Of a stretch of DNA of 64,000 nt, positions 8,830-16,658 are shown in pieces. The stretch comes from Methylobacterium sp. SyP6R. GTDB lineage: Bacteria; Pseudomonadota; Alphaproteobacteria; Rhizobiales; Beijerinckiaceae. Under the pieces are notes generated by a model. That model was given only the letters and a program-made list of their open reading frames with translations. It searched no databases and was not told the origin of the DNA. Position 1 is the stretch's first letter. Every line of letters begins with the position of its first letter. The stretch lies in the NCBI RefSeq assembly GCF_019216885.1, contig NZ_JAAQRC020000001.1, positions 2,480,001 through 2,544,000 on the forward strand, in the 5' to 3' direction. The position numbers and the translations under genes were made by a program.

Positions 8830-10623
8830 TCAGCAGTGCCGTTGCGCGGCGAGGGTCTGCCGGGCGATCTCGGCGGCGAGCGGGATGTCCTCGATCGGCG
8901 TCTCGTCCAGAAAGGCGCGAGCGACGAGGGCGAGGTCGATCCAGGCCTCGGCGGCCGGCAGCTTGCGCCGGCCGCGCCCGACCATGGCTCCGCCATCCGC
9001 CCCGGCCTCGACCGCCTTGGCGATCCAGGCGAGCTGCTCGCCCCAATGCGACCGCCGCGGACCGACGATCCGGGTGAGCACCGCGTCCTGCTTCTTCCGG
9101 CCGGCGGTGAGCGTCGTGGCGACGATCGTCGCCATGTCCGTCTCGAACCAGCTGGCCGGGAAGTGGTAGGCCTTCGCCCACATCGCCGAGGCGGCGAGCG
9201 CCGCCCTGGTCGCCGCCGCCGACCGGCGCTCCTCCGGCAGCCCGTCGAGGAGCTGCGCCACGATCGCGCCGGCTTCCAGCCGCGCCGGGGCGATCGGCGG
9301 CAGGCCGACCGCGTCGAGGACGCGCAGCAATGCGAAGGGCGGCGGCTCGCCCGCCGCCAGGCCGGTGGCGAGGCCGTGGGCGATCAGGTCGCGGACGAAA
9401 TCCGGCGAGGTGTCGACGCAGTCGATGGCCCGCGCGACCTCGCCGAGGAACCGGGCCGCGCCCTCGGGGCCGAGATCGTCCTGCAGCATGGCCTCGCGCA
9501 GGCCGTGGCCGTGCTTCATCAGGAGGGCGGCAAAGACGTGCCGGTCGCCCTCGCCGACCTGCGCGAAGACGCTCTGTGCCCCGGCGCCGTCGCAGCCGGT
9601 GGCGACGAAGCGGACGGCGCGCGCCGGCGCGGAGCCCTCGGCCAGCCGCAAGGCCCCGCCCCGCTCGCGGCAGGCCGCGACCGCGGCGCCGACGGGCTCC
9701 TGGAGCTCGCCCGGCAGCCAGGGCCGCATCGCGGCCAGCCGGCCGGCGCTCACCGCCGAGACCTGCCCCTGCCGTGCGGCCGCGGCGAGGCGCTCCGCCA
9801 CGGCCCGGGCGATCTGCGGGTCCGGATCGAGGAGCCAGCCGAGCGCCGCCTCGCGCATCGCCGGCACGTCCGAGTCGATCATGATGCCGACCGACATGAT
9901 GCGGACCGGGTCGGGGAAGACCGCGAACTGCTCGGCGAATTGCTCGTGGATCAGGAACGGGTCGTGATCCATCGCCTCGGCGGCCTGCGCGAAATCGGCC
10001 GCCATCTCCTCCGGGGTCGGCGGCTCCGCGCCCTCGACCGAGTCCAGCGCCGCCCCGGCGATCAGGTCGCGCATCGTCTCCGGCAGCGGCAGCCGCGCCG
10101 CGATGAATTGATGGGCGATGCCGAGGAGCAGGTCGGGCGTCAGCGCGCCGGTCTCGGCGGCTTCCTCCAGGCGCTCGAACAGCCCCAGCAGGATGACCGC
10201 GGCCGCGCCCCCCGGCTCCGCCTCGACGGCCATGCGGCACTCGCCGAGCGTGCTGCCGAGCAGCATCAGGAGGGCCGTGCAGCGGTCATCGTCGCGCCGC
10301 GTCCTGCGGCCTTCCTCCACCAGGAGATCGAACAGGGTCTCGGGGGCGCCGTCGAGGGAGACGATCTCGGCCATCAGGTCCGGGACGGGCGCGGCGGGTG
10401 CGCCGGACCGGATAGCCTCGGCGAGCCGGTCGGCGAGGACGGTCAGGAGCGTGCGCGACATCGCATCCCCATCCGCGGCGACCGCTTCAGCGGATGGTCC
10501 GTCCGGGACTGCCCTTCCGGTCGCCTTCCTTCCGGCAGCCTTCTTGGCTGCCGTCTTCCGGGTGGACGCGGGCTTGTTGCCGGCGGCCTTCCTGCCGGCA
10601 GATGTCGTGACGGTCCTGGCCAT
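8830..10623 (-). CDS. Uncharacterised 597-aa helical protein with a Lys/Ala-rich histone-like N-terminal tail
   Basis: I do not recognise a named family. Residues 1-40 form a basic, low-complexity tail rich in K/A/R/T (TRKTAAKKAAGRKATG), like the tails of bacterial histone-H1-like proteins and often DNA-binding. The rest is predicted mostly alpha-helical, with HEAT-like stretches such as DVPAMREAALGWLLDPDPQIARAVAERLA (about residues 250-280). Without visible signal peptide or membrane helices it should be cytoplasmic. ATG 10623 was chosen because the basic tail begins there and AGG lies upstream. It stands alone between the aldehyde dehydrogenase operon and a small secreted protein gene. Function unknown; a scaffold or nucleoid-associated role is only a guess. 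Confidence 0.75.
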   Translation of the reverse strand: MARTVTTSAGRKAAGNKPASTRKTAAKKAAGRKATGRAVPDGPSAEAVAADGDAMSRTLLTVLADRLAEAIRSGAPAAPVPDLMAEIVSLDGAPETLFDLLVEEGRRTRRDDDRCTALLMLLGSTLGECRMAVEAEPGGAAAVILLGLFERLEEAAETGALTPDLLLGIAHQFIAARLPLPETMRDLIAGAALDSVEGAEPPTPEEMAADFAQAAEAMDHDPFLIHEQFAEQFAVFPDPVRIMSVGIMIDSDVPAMREAALGWLLDPDPQIARAVAERLAAAARQGQVSAVSAGRLAAMRPWLPGELQEPVGAAVAACRERGGALRLAEGSAPARAVRFVATGCDGAGAQSVFAQVGEGDRHVFAALLMKHGHGLREAMLQDDLGPEGAARFLGEVARAIDCVDTSPDFVRDLIAHGLATGLAAGEPPPFALLRVLDAVGLPPIAPARLEAGAIVAQLLDGLPEERRSAAATRAALAASAMWAKAYHFPASWFETDMATIVATTLTAGRKKQDAVLTRIVGPRRSHWGEQLAWIAKAVEAGADGGAMVGRGRRKLPAAEAWIDLALVARAFLDETPIEDIPLAAEIARQTLAAQRHC

Positions 10624-10759
10624 GGGACAACCTCGGCAGCGGCGGGAGCCGACCCGGACTGCTCCGGGGCTCTCTTCGCTCAAACTGCCGGGGCCGCGGC
10701 CGGTTGCCAAGGCGTGGACGGCGCGCGGCGCACTCCGTCCACGCCTGGCGGCGGTCGGG

Positions 10760-11044
10760 TTACCGGCTGCCGCTGTTGCCACTACCCTGCGGCACCGCCC
10801 GGGACGGCTGGCCGGCATTGCCGCCGGCGGCCGAGTTGCCGGTGACGGTCGAGGCGCCGTTCGGTCCGGGCGCCACCACGCCGCCGGCGCTGCCGCCGGT
10901 GTTGTTCGGCATTGGCGCGACGGTGCCGGTGGTCGCCGGCCCCGTCTTCATGGTGCCGGGGGCCGTGGACGGGGCGGCGGTCTGGGCCGAGGCCGCGCCG
11001 GCGACGAGAAGGCCGGCGGCGAGTCCGGCGAGAATCGAACGCAT
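10760..11044 (-). CDS. Small secreted Gly/Asn/Pro/Thr-rich protein
   Basis: 94-aa protein with a clean signal peptide (MRSILAGLAAGLLVAGAASA, cleavage after A20) and a mature part of low complexity rich in G, A, P, T and N without cysteines. It resembles short periplasmic proteins common in Methylobacterium with no assigned function. AGGAG lies seven bases before ATG 11044. A near-consensus sigma-EcfG promoter lies 47 bp upstream, hinting at stress or stationary-phase expression. Confidence 0.7.
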   Translation of the reverse strand: MRSILAGLAAGLLVAGAASAQTAAPSTAPGTMKTGPATTGTVAPMPNNTGGSAGGVVAPGPNGASTVTGNSAAGGNAGQPSRAVPQGSGNSGSR

Positions 11045-11090
11045 GCTGCTCTCCTGTCGGATCCTGAATTTGTGAGATCCTGGACCCGAC

Positions 11091-11115
11091 AACGTGCGCG
11101 AACTGGCATGGTTCG
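11091..11115 (-). promoter_or_regulatory. Near-consensus sigma-EcfG-type promoter (one mismatch)
   Basis: On the minus strand CGAAC (GGAAC in consensus), a 16-bp spacer and CGTT, ending 47 bp upstream of the small secreted protein start at 11044. One mismatch in the -35 makes this weaker evidence than the exact sites of the stress island. Confidence 0.4.
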
Positions 11116-11122
11116 ACTTTAT

Positions 11123-12265
11123 TTAACTTTGCTGCGCGATGACGCGGCGCAGCATCGCGCAGCATTCCTCCAGATCGGATAGGCCGATCGACTCGTCGGG
11201 CCGGTGCGCCTCGGCGATGCGGCCGGGCCCGCAGATGATCGACGGGATGCCGGCGGCCTGGAACAGGCCGGCCTCGGTGCCGTAGCTCACCGCCCCCTGC
11301 GCCGGCCGGCCCGACCAGGCCTCGGCGAGGCCGCGCAAGGGGGCGTCGTCGGCAAGATCGAGAGCCGGGTAGAGCGACAGGATCTCGCTCTCGACCGCCA
11401 CCGCGCGCCCGGCCGCCTGGAGCGGCGCCACGAGATCGCGGATGCCGGCCTGGAGCGCGTCGTGGATCGTCATCGGGTCGACCCCCGGCACCGCCCGGGC
11501 CTCCCACTCGACCCGGCAGGTATCGGGCACGACGTTGACCCCGGTGCCGCCGGCGATCACCCCGACCTGGAGCGTCGAGGCGGCCGGCTCGAACAGCGGG
11601 TGGAACGGCCCCTGGCGCGAAAACCCCTCGTGCAGGCTGCGCACCAGCCCGACGATGTCGGCGGCGAGATGCACGGCGTTGTCGGCGAGGTCCGGCCGAG
11701 ACGAATGCCCGGCCCGGCCGCGCACGGTGAGGCGCCCGGCCACCTTGCCCTTGTGGCGCAGGACCGGCCGCATCTCCGAGGGCTCGCCGACGATGCAGCC
11801 CTCGGGCGCCGCGCAGAGTTCGGACAGCCGCGCGATCATGTGGCGGACGCCGACGCACCCGACCTCCTCGTCGTAGGACAAGGCGAGGTGGATCGGCCGG
11901 GTGGGCTTTGCCTGCACCATCTCGGGGACCAGGGCGAGCATGCAGGCGACGAAGCCCTTCATGTCGACCGCACCCCGCCCGACCAGCCGGTCGCCCATCC
12001 GGCGCAAGGTGAAAGGGTCGCCGCTCCAGCCCTCGCCGGCCGGCACCACGTCGAGATGGCCCGACAGGACGATGCCCGGCACGTCGCGCGGGCCGATCGT
12101 GGCGAACAGGTTGGCGCGGTCGCCCTCCGGCCCCGGCAGCACGGTCGCCTCGACGCCGTGGCGGGCGAGGTAGGCCCGCACGAGGTCCACGATCGTGCCG
12201 TTCGGCGTGCGGCAGACGGAGGGGATCGCGACGAGGTCGGAGAGAAGGGCGGCGGCGTCGGTCAT
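11123..12265 (-). CDS. argE: Acetylornithine deacetylase (ArgE), M20 family metallohydrolase
   Basis: 380-aa M20 peptidase-family hydrolase. Metal ligands and base are visible in order: SGHLDVVPAG (His, about 69), GRGAVDMKG (bridging Asp), YDEEVGCVG (catalytic Glu pair), GEPSEM and the C-terminal AEAHRPDE (His). A lid/dimerisation domain with GRAGHSSRPDLADNAVH lies between. ArgE removes the acetyl group from N2-acetylornithine in arginine synthesis; other amide substrates are possible in this family. It is divergent from a class III aminotransferase gene, a context that also fits N-acyl amino acid breakdown. ATG 12265 chosen; upstream frame shows no homology. Confidence 0.85.
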   Translation of the reverse strand: MTDAAALLSDLVAIPSVCRTPNGTIVDLVRAYLARHGVEATVLPGPEGDRANLFATIGPRDVPGIVLSGHLDVVPAGEGWSGDPFTLRRMGDRLVGRGAVDMKGFVACMLALVPEMVQAKPTRPIHLALSYDEEVGCVGVRHMIARLSELCAAPEGCIVGEPSEMRPVLRHKGKVAGRLTVRGRAGHSSRPDLADNAVHLAADIVGLVRSLHEGFSRQGPFHPLFEPAASTLQVGVIAGGTGVNVVPDTCRVEWEARAVPGVDPMTIHDALQAGIRDLVAPLQAAGRAVAVESEILSLYPALDLADDAPLRGLAEAWSGRPAQGAVSYGTEAGLFQAAGIPSIICGPGRIAEAHRPDESIGLSDLEECCAMLRRVIAQQS

Positions 12266-12578
12266 CGGGATCTCGCTGGCTGTCCGGAAATCATAGTCCG
12301 AGACGCCCGGCAGGCTCCGGCGGAAAGCCGTCCGCCGCGGCAGAACCTGCGGCCGGAGACGGCCGGCACGGCAGGAAAGGGCCGCTTCCCGCGGGTGCGG
12401 GCCCCCGAGGGAGTTGCCAGGTGACAATTCCAGCGGTGCGCCGGGCCCGCCCGCCATCATTTCTGCCGCCCACCCCCGCCAAACCCGCACCCCGCGCGGC
12501 GCCACGGGGCCAGATCGGCGGAAAATCCCGCAGCCCCCGCTTAGTCTGCCGGGCATCGCCGCCCCGGAGCCTGACGCC
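12266..12578. other. 313-bp divergent intergenic region
   Basis: Lies between the ArgE-like gene (left) and the aminotransferase gene (right) and must hold both promoters. It is very GC-rich with several short GGCCGG-type inverted repeats, but I see no convincing operator, small gene or RNA. Confidence 0.5.
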
Positions 12579-13958
12579 ATGCGCCCCAATTCCCTGATCG
12601 AGCTCGATCGCGACCACCTCATCCATCCGGTGATCTCGTGGAAGGGGCACGAGGCGCGCGGCGCCACGGTGCTGCAATCGGCCAAGGGCGCGTATCTCAC
12701 CGATGCCGAGGGCCACACCCTGCTCGACGGGTTCTCGGGCCTGTGGTGCGTCAATGTCGGCTACGGCCACGAATCGATCGTCGAGGTGGCGGCCGAGCAG
12801 ATGCGCCGGCTGCCCTACGCCACCGGCTACTTCCACTTCTCGAGCGAGCCGGCGATCCGTCTCGCCGCCCGCCTCGCCGAGCTGGCGCCGGGCGATCTCA
12901 ACCACGTCTACTTCACGCTGGGCGGCTCGGACGCGGTCGATTCGGCGGTGCGGTTCATCCGCTACTACTACAACGTCACCGGCCGGCCGACGAAGAAGCA
13001 CATGATCGCCCTGGAGCGGGGCTATCACGGCTCCTCGACCATCGGCGCCGGACTGACCGCGATTCCCGCCTTCCACGACGGCTTCGACGCGCCGACCACG
13101 CTCCAGCACCACATCCCCTCGCCCTATCCCTACCGCAACCCGGCCGGCGACTCGGACGAGGCGGTGATCGCCGCCTCGGTGGCGGCGCTGAAGGCGAAGG
13201 TCGAGGAACTCGGCGCCGACAACGTCGCGGCCTTCTTCGCCGAGCCGATCCAGGGCTCGGGCGGCGTGATCGTGCCGCCGGACGGCTGGCTGAAGGCGAT
13301 GCGCGAGGCGGCCCGCGAGCTCGACATCCTGTTCGTCGCCGACGAGGTCATCACCGGCTTCGGCCGCACCGGCCCGCTCTTCGGCTGCGAGCATGACGGC
13401 GTGGTGCCGGACCTGATGACCACCGCCAAGGGCCTGACCTCGGGCTACAGCCCGATGGGCGCGGTGCTGATGTCGGACCGGATCTACCGCGCCATCGCCG
13501 ATCATGCGCCAGCCGGCAAGCCGATCGGCCACGGCTTCACCTACTCGGCCCACCCGGTCAGCGCCGCGGTCGGCCTCGAAGTGCTGCGGCTCTACACCGA
13601 GGGCGGCATCCTGGAGAACGGGCGTCGGGCCGGCGAGCGCTTCACCGCGGGCCTCAAGCGCCTCGCCGACCATCCCCTCGTCGGCGACGTGCGGGTGCGC
13701 GGCCTGCTGGCCGGCGTCGAACTCGTCACCGACAAGGCGAAGCGCACCAAGCCCTCGGCCGATCTCGGCATCTCCGGCCACCTCGCCCGGTTCGGCTACA
13801 AGAACGGCGTGATCTTCCGCGCCTTCGCCGACGACATCGTCGGCTTCGCCCCGCCGCTCTGCTGCACGGACGAGGACATCGACACCCTGCTCGCCCGCTT
13901 CGAACAGACGCTGAACGACGTCCTCGACGTCGCCGACGTGCGCGCCGCGCTGGCGTGA
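12579..13958 (+). CDS. Class III (omega) aminotransferase, aspartate aminotransferase family
   Basis: 459-aa PLP enzyme of fold type I. The PLP-linked Lys is in MTTAKGLTSGYSPMGAVLMS, the cofactor-ring Asp in DILFVADEVITGFGRTG, and the phosphate/substrate region in VYFTLGGSDAVDSAVRF. The N-terminal segment TLLDGFSGLWCVNVGYGH is typical of pyruvate- or putrescine-type omega-aminotransferases. It moves an amino group from an amine or omega-amino acid to a keto acid such as pyruvate; the exact amine is unknown. It precedes the tartrate dehydrogenase-like gene by 14 bp and is divergent from the ArgE-like gene, suggesting joint use of an organic nitrogen/acid source. Confidence 0.9.
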   Translation: MRPNSLIELDRDHLIHPVISWKGHEARGATVLQSAKGAYLTDAEGHTLLDGFSGLWCVNVGYGHESIVEVAAEQMRRLPYATGYFHFSSEPAIRLAARLAELAPGDLNHVYFTLGGSDAVDSAVRFIRYYYNVTGRPTKKHMIALERGYHGSSTIGAGLTAIPAFHDGFDAPTTLQHHIPSPYPYRNPAGDSDEAVIAASVAALKAKVEELGADNVAAFFAEPIQGSGGVIVPPDGWLKAMREAARELDILFVADEVITGFGRTGPLFGCEHDGVVPDLMTTAKGLTSGYSPMGAVLMSDRIYRAIADHAPAGKPIGHGFTYSAHPVSAAVGLEVLRLYTEGGILENGRRAGERFTAGLKRLADHPLVGDVRVRGLLAGVELVTDKAKRTKPSADLGISGHLARFGYKNGVIFRAFADDIVGFAPPLCCTDEDIDTLLARFEQTLNDVLDVADVRAALA

Positions 13959-13972
13959 AAGGACGTTTGACC

Positions 13973-15058
13973 ATGACGACCAAGAACCGCCACTACCGCA
14001 TCGCGGTCATCCCCGGCGACGGCATCGGCAAGGAAGTGGTGCCGGAGGGCGTCCGCATCCTGGAGGCCGCCGCGGAGAAGTTCGGCTTCCGCCTCGACCT
14101 CCAGCACCACGCCTTCGGCTCCTGCAACTACTACGCCGAGCACGGCACGATGCTGCCGGCGAACTGGAAGGAGATCCTGACGCCGACCGACGCGATCTTC
14201 TTCGGCGCCGTCGGCTGGCCGGCCACCGTGCCGGATCACATCTCGCTCTGGGGCTCGCTGCTCCAGTTCCGGCGCGAGTTCGACCAGTACGTCAACCTGC
14301 GCCCGGTCCGGCTGATGCCGGGCGTGCCCTGCCCGCTCGCCGGCCGCGAGCCCGGCGACATCGACTTCTACGTCGTGCGCGAGAACACCGAGGGCGAGTA
14401 TTCGTCGGTCGGCGGCACGATGTATCCGGGCACCGAGCGGGAGATCGTGATCCAGGAGACGGTGATGAGCCGTCACGGCGTCGACCGGATCCTGAAATTC
14501 GCCTTCGATCTCGCCCAGTCGCGGCCGAAGAAGCACCTGACCTCGGCCACCAAGTCGAACGGCATCGCCATCACGATGCCGTACTGGGACCAGCGCGTCG
14601 AGGCGATGGGCGAGCGCTACCCCGAGGTGCGTCGCGACAAGTATCACATCGACATCTTGACCGCCCACTTCGTGCTGAACCCGGACCGGTTCGACGTGGT
14701 GGTGGGCTCGAACCTCTTCGGCGACATCCTGTCGGATCTCGGCCCGGCCTGCACCGGCACGATCGGCATCGCGCCGTCGGCCAACATCAACCCGGAGGGA
14801 CGCTTTCCCTCCTTGTTCGAGCCCGTCCACGGCTCGGCGCCGGACATCGCCGGCAAGGGCATCGCCAACCCGGTGGGCCAGATCTGGACCGCCGCGATGA
14901 TGCTGGAGCATCTCGGGGAAGTGGAGGCGGCGAACGCCATCGTGGCGGCGATCGAGACCGCGCTCCGCGAACCGGCGTCGCGCACCCGCGACCTCAAGGG
15001 GACTGCGACGACCCGCGAGGCGGCCGACGCGGTGCTGCGGGCTTTTGCTGCGGCGTGA
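13973..15058 (+). CDS. ttuC: Tartrate dehydrogenase/decarboxylase (D-malate dehydrogenase family)
   Basis: 361-aa member of the isocitrate/isopropylmalate dehydrogenase family. IAVIPGDGIGKEVVPEG opens the fold; NLRPVRLMPGVPCPL and DFYVVRENTEGEYSSVGG carry the substrate arginines and NAD site; GSNLFGDILSDLGPACTGTIG holds the metal-binding Asp residues. The insert FGAVGWPATVPDHISLWGSLL is the tartrate dehydrogenase pattern rather than LeuB. Reactions: oxidation of (+)- or meso-tartrate and oxidative decarboxylation of D-malate with NAD and Mn2+. ATG 13973 follows AAAGGA; an in-frame start 18 bp upstream overlaps the previous stop and is less likely. Operon with the aminotransferase. Confidence 0.9.
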   Translation: MTTKNRHYRIAVIPGDGIGKEVVPEGVRILEAAAEKFGFRLDLQHHAFGSCNYYAEHGTMLPANWKEILTPTDAIFFGAVGWPATVPDHISLWGSLLQFRREFDQYVNLRPVRLMPGVPCPLAGREPGDIDFYVVRENTEGEYSSVGGTMYPGTEREIVIQETVMSRHGVDRILKFAFDLAQSRPKKHLTSATKSNGIAITMPYWDQRVEAMGERYPEVRRDKYHIDILTAHFVLNPDRFDVVVGSNLFGDILSDLGPACTGTIGIAPSANINPEGRFPSLFEPVHGSAPDIAGKGIANPVGQIWTAAMMLEHLGEVEAANAIVAAIETALREPASRTRDLKGTATTREAADAVLRAFAAA

Positions 15059-15062
15059 GATG

Positions 15063-15102
15063 GATCGAGGCCGGACGCCTGAGCGCGTCCGGCCTCTCGA
15101 TC
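15063..15102. terminator. Bidirectional intrinsic terminator
   Basis: GATCGAGGCCGGACGC (15063-15078) pairs with GCGTCCGGCCTCTCGATC (15085-15102) around a six-base loop, giving a very stable stem between the convergent tartrate dehydrogenase and rhodanese genes; its right arm overlaps the rhodanese stop codon. No strong U-tract on either side. Confidence 0.65.
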
Positions 15103-15544
15103 AGGCGTCCTTCGCCAGCGCGAAGCCCTCGTCCACCCACCCGGTCACTCCACCGATCATCACCTTCACCGGCAAGCCGAGTTCGGCCAGATGCAGGGCG
15201 GCCTTGTCGGCACCGTTGCAGTGGGGACCGGCGCAATAGACAACGAACAGCGTGCCGGCGGGCCACTCGGCCATGCGCCGGGGCGTCATCTTGCCCCGCG
15301 GCAGGTTCAGCGCGCCGGGGACGTAACCCTTCGCATAGAGGACCGGCCCGCGCACGTCGAGGAGCACGAAGCCGGGCGCATTCATCGCCGACTTTCCTTG
15401 CGCCGAATGTCCTTGCGCCGAATGTCCTTGCGCGAAGGCGGCGTGCACGTCGGCGCAATCGGTCTCGAAGGCGAGGCGCCGGGCGTAATGCGCCGCGACC
15501 TCGGCGGGGAGAGCGGGCGGAACGGCGGTGACGGGATTCGGCAT
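15101..15544 (-). CDS. Rhodanese-domain protein with a 3 x AQG(H/K)S insert
   Basis: 147-aa single-domain rhodanese. FVLLDVRGPVLYAKGYVPGALNLPRG (about 59-84) and the active-site loop VVYCAGPHCNGADKAALHLA are clear; C104 is the persulfide-forming Cys, with C109 five residues on. It likely handles sulfane sulfur or acts as a sulfur carrier in the cytoplasm. An oddity is three tandem 15-bp units encoding AQGHS-AQGHS-AQGKS (residues 38-52) between the N-terminal helices and the first beta strand, a likely slippage-prone repeat. Divergent from the GlxA-type regulator gene. Confidence 0.85.
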   Translation of the reverse strand: MPNPVTAVPPALPAEVAAHYARRLAFETDCADVHAAFAQGHSAQGHSAQGKSAMNAPGFVLLDVRGPVLYAKGYVPGALNLPRGKMTPRRMAEWPAGTLFVVYCAGPHCNGADKAALHLAELGLPVKVMIGGVTGWVDEGFALAKDA

Positions 15545-15662
15545 GGCGGCTGTGCTCCGTTGCGGGTCGGCGCCGCCCTTGGAACGGCGCGTCGAGCCGG
15601 CCTATCCTGCGGCCTTCCCCTCCGGCCCGAGACCGGGCCGCCTGCCGTTCCGCGTCGAGATC

Positions 15663-16658
15663 GTGCCAAATCGCTCCGCCTTTCCGAACACCCCGTCCGG
15701 CCCGCGCGTCGCGGTGCTGGCCTATGACGGCCTGTGCACCTTCGAGTTCGGCGTCGCCTACGAGGTGTTCGGGCTGCCGCGGCCCGAGGCGGGTCCGGGC
15801 TGGTACCGCTACGCGGTCTGCGCGGTGGAGCCGGGGCCGCTCAGGGCCGGGGGTGGCCTCACGGTCGCGGTCGAGGGCGGGCTGGAGGTGCTGGCGGAGG
15901 CCGACCTGATCGTCGTGCCGGGCTGGCGGGCGATCGACGCCCCCGTGCCGCCGGACCTCGCGCGGGCCCTGGGCGAGGCCCATGCCGGCGGTGCCCGGCT
16001 GATGTCGTTGTGCTCCGGCCTCGCGGTCCTGGCCGCGACCGGTCTCCTCGACGGGCGGCGGGCCACGACCCATTGGCGCTACGCGGATGCGATCCGGGCG
16101 CGTCACCCCGCCATCGCTCTCGATCCCGATGTGCTCTACGTCGACGAGGGCCGGATCCTGACCGCCGCCGGCAGCGCCGCCGGCATCGATCTCTGCCTCC
16201 ACGTCGTGCGCGGCGATTTCGGACCCGACCTCGCCAACCGCGTCGCGCGCCGCCTCGTCGTACCGCCGCACCGGGCGGGCGGCCAGGCCCAGTTCATCGA
16301 GGCGCCGGTCCCGCGCGAGCGCGAGGCGGCCCGTCTCGGGCCAGTGTTCGACGCGATGCGGGCAGGCCTGCACGAGGACCGGCCGCTTTCCGCGATGGCG
16401 CGGCTCGCCGGGATGAGCCTGCGCACCTTCCAGCGCCGGTTCATCGCGGCGACCGGCCTGCCGCCGGGCGAATGGATCATCGCCGAGCGGCTGCGCCTCG
16501 CCCGGGAGATGCTGGAACGGCCGGGCGCCGTGTCGCTCGCGGAGGTCGCCGAGGCGAGCGGGTTTCGCAGCCCGTCGACCTTACGCCACCACTTCCGGAC
16601 GCGGCTCGGCACCAGCCCGGCGGCCTATCGGCGGAGCTTTTCCGGGCGCCGTGCCTAA
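15663..16658 (+). CDS. GlxA-family transcriptional regulator (DJ-1/PfpI-like domain plus AraC HTH)
   Basis: 331-aa regulator. Residues about 12-180 form a DJ-1/PfpI-like domain with the nucleophile-elbow-type Cys in RLMSLCSGLAVLAATG; residues about 230-325 form the AraC double helix-turn-helix (MARLAGMSLRTFQRRF, then LAEVAEASGFRSPSTLRHHF). Members sense small nitrogenous or thiol metabolites and activate catabolic genes (e.g. choline/carnitine breakdown). GTG 15663 is the likely start; an in-frame ATG at 15528 would overlap the start of the divergent rhodanese gene and adds unconserved sequence. The divergent rhodanese is a plausible target. Confidence 0.82.
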   Translation: MPNRSAFPNTPSGPRVAVLAYDGLCTFEFGVAYEVFGLPRPEAGPGWYRYAVCAVEPGPLRAGGGLTVAVEGGLEVLAEADLIVVPGWRAIDAPVPPDLARALGEAHAGGARLMSLCSGLAVLAATGLLDGRRATTHWRYADAIRARHPAIALDPDVLYVDEGRILTAAGSAAGIDLCLHVVRGDFGPDLANRVARRLVVPPHRAGGQAQFIEAPVPREREAARLGPVFDAMRAGLHEDRPLSAMARLAGMSLRTFQRRFIAATGLPPGEWIIAERLRLAREMLERPGAVSLAEVAEASGFRSPSTLRHHFRTRLGTSPAAYRRSFSGRRA

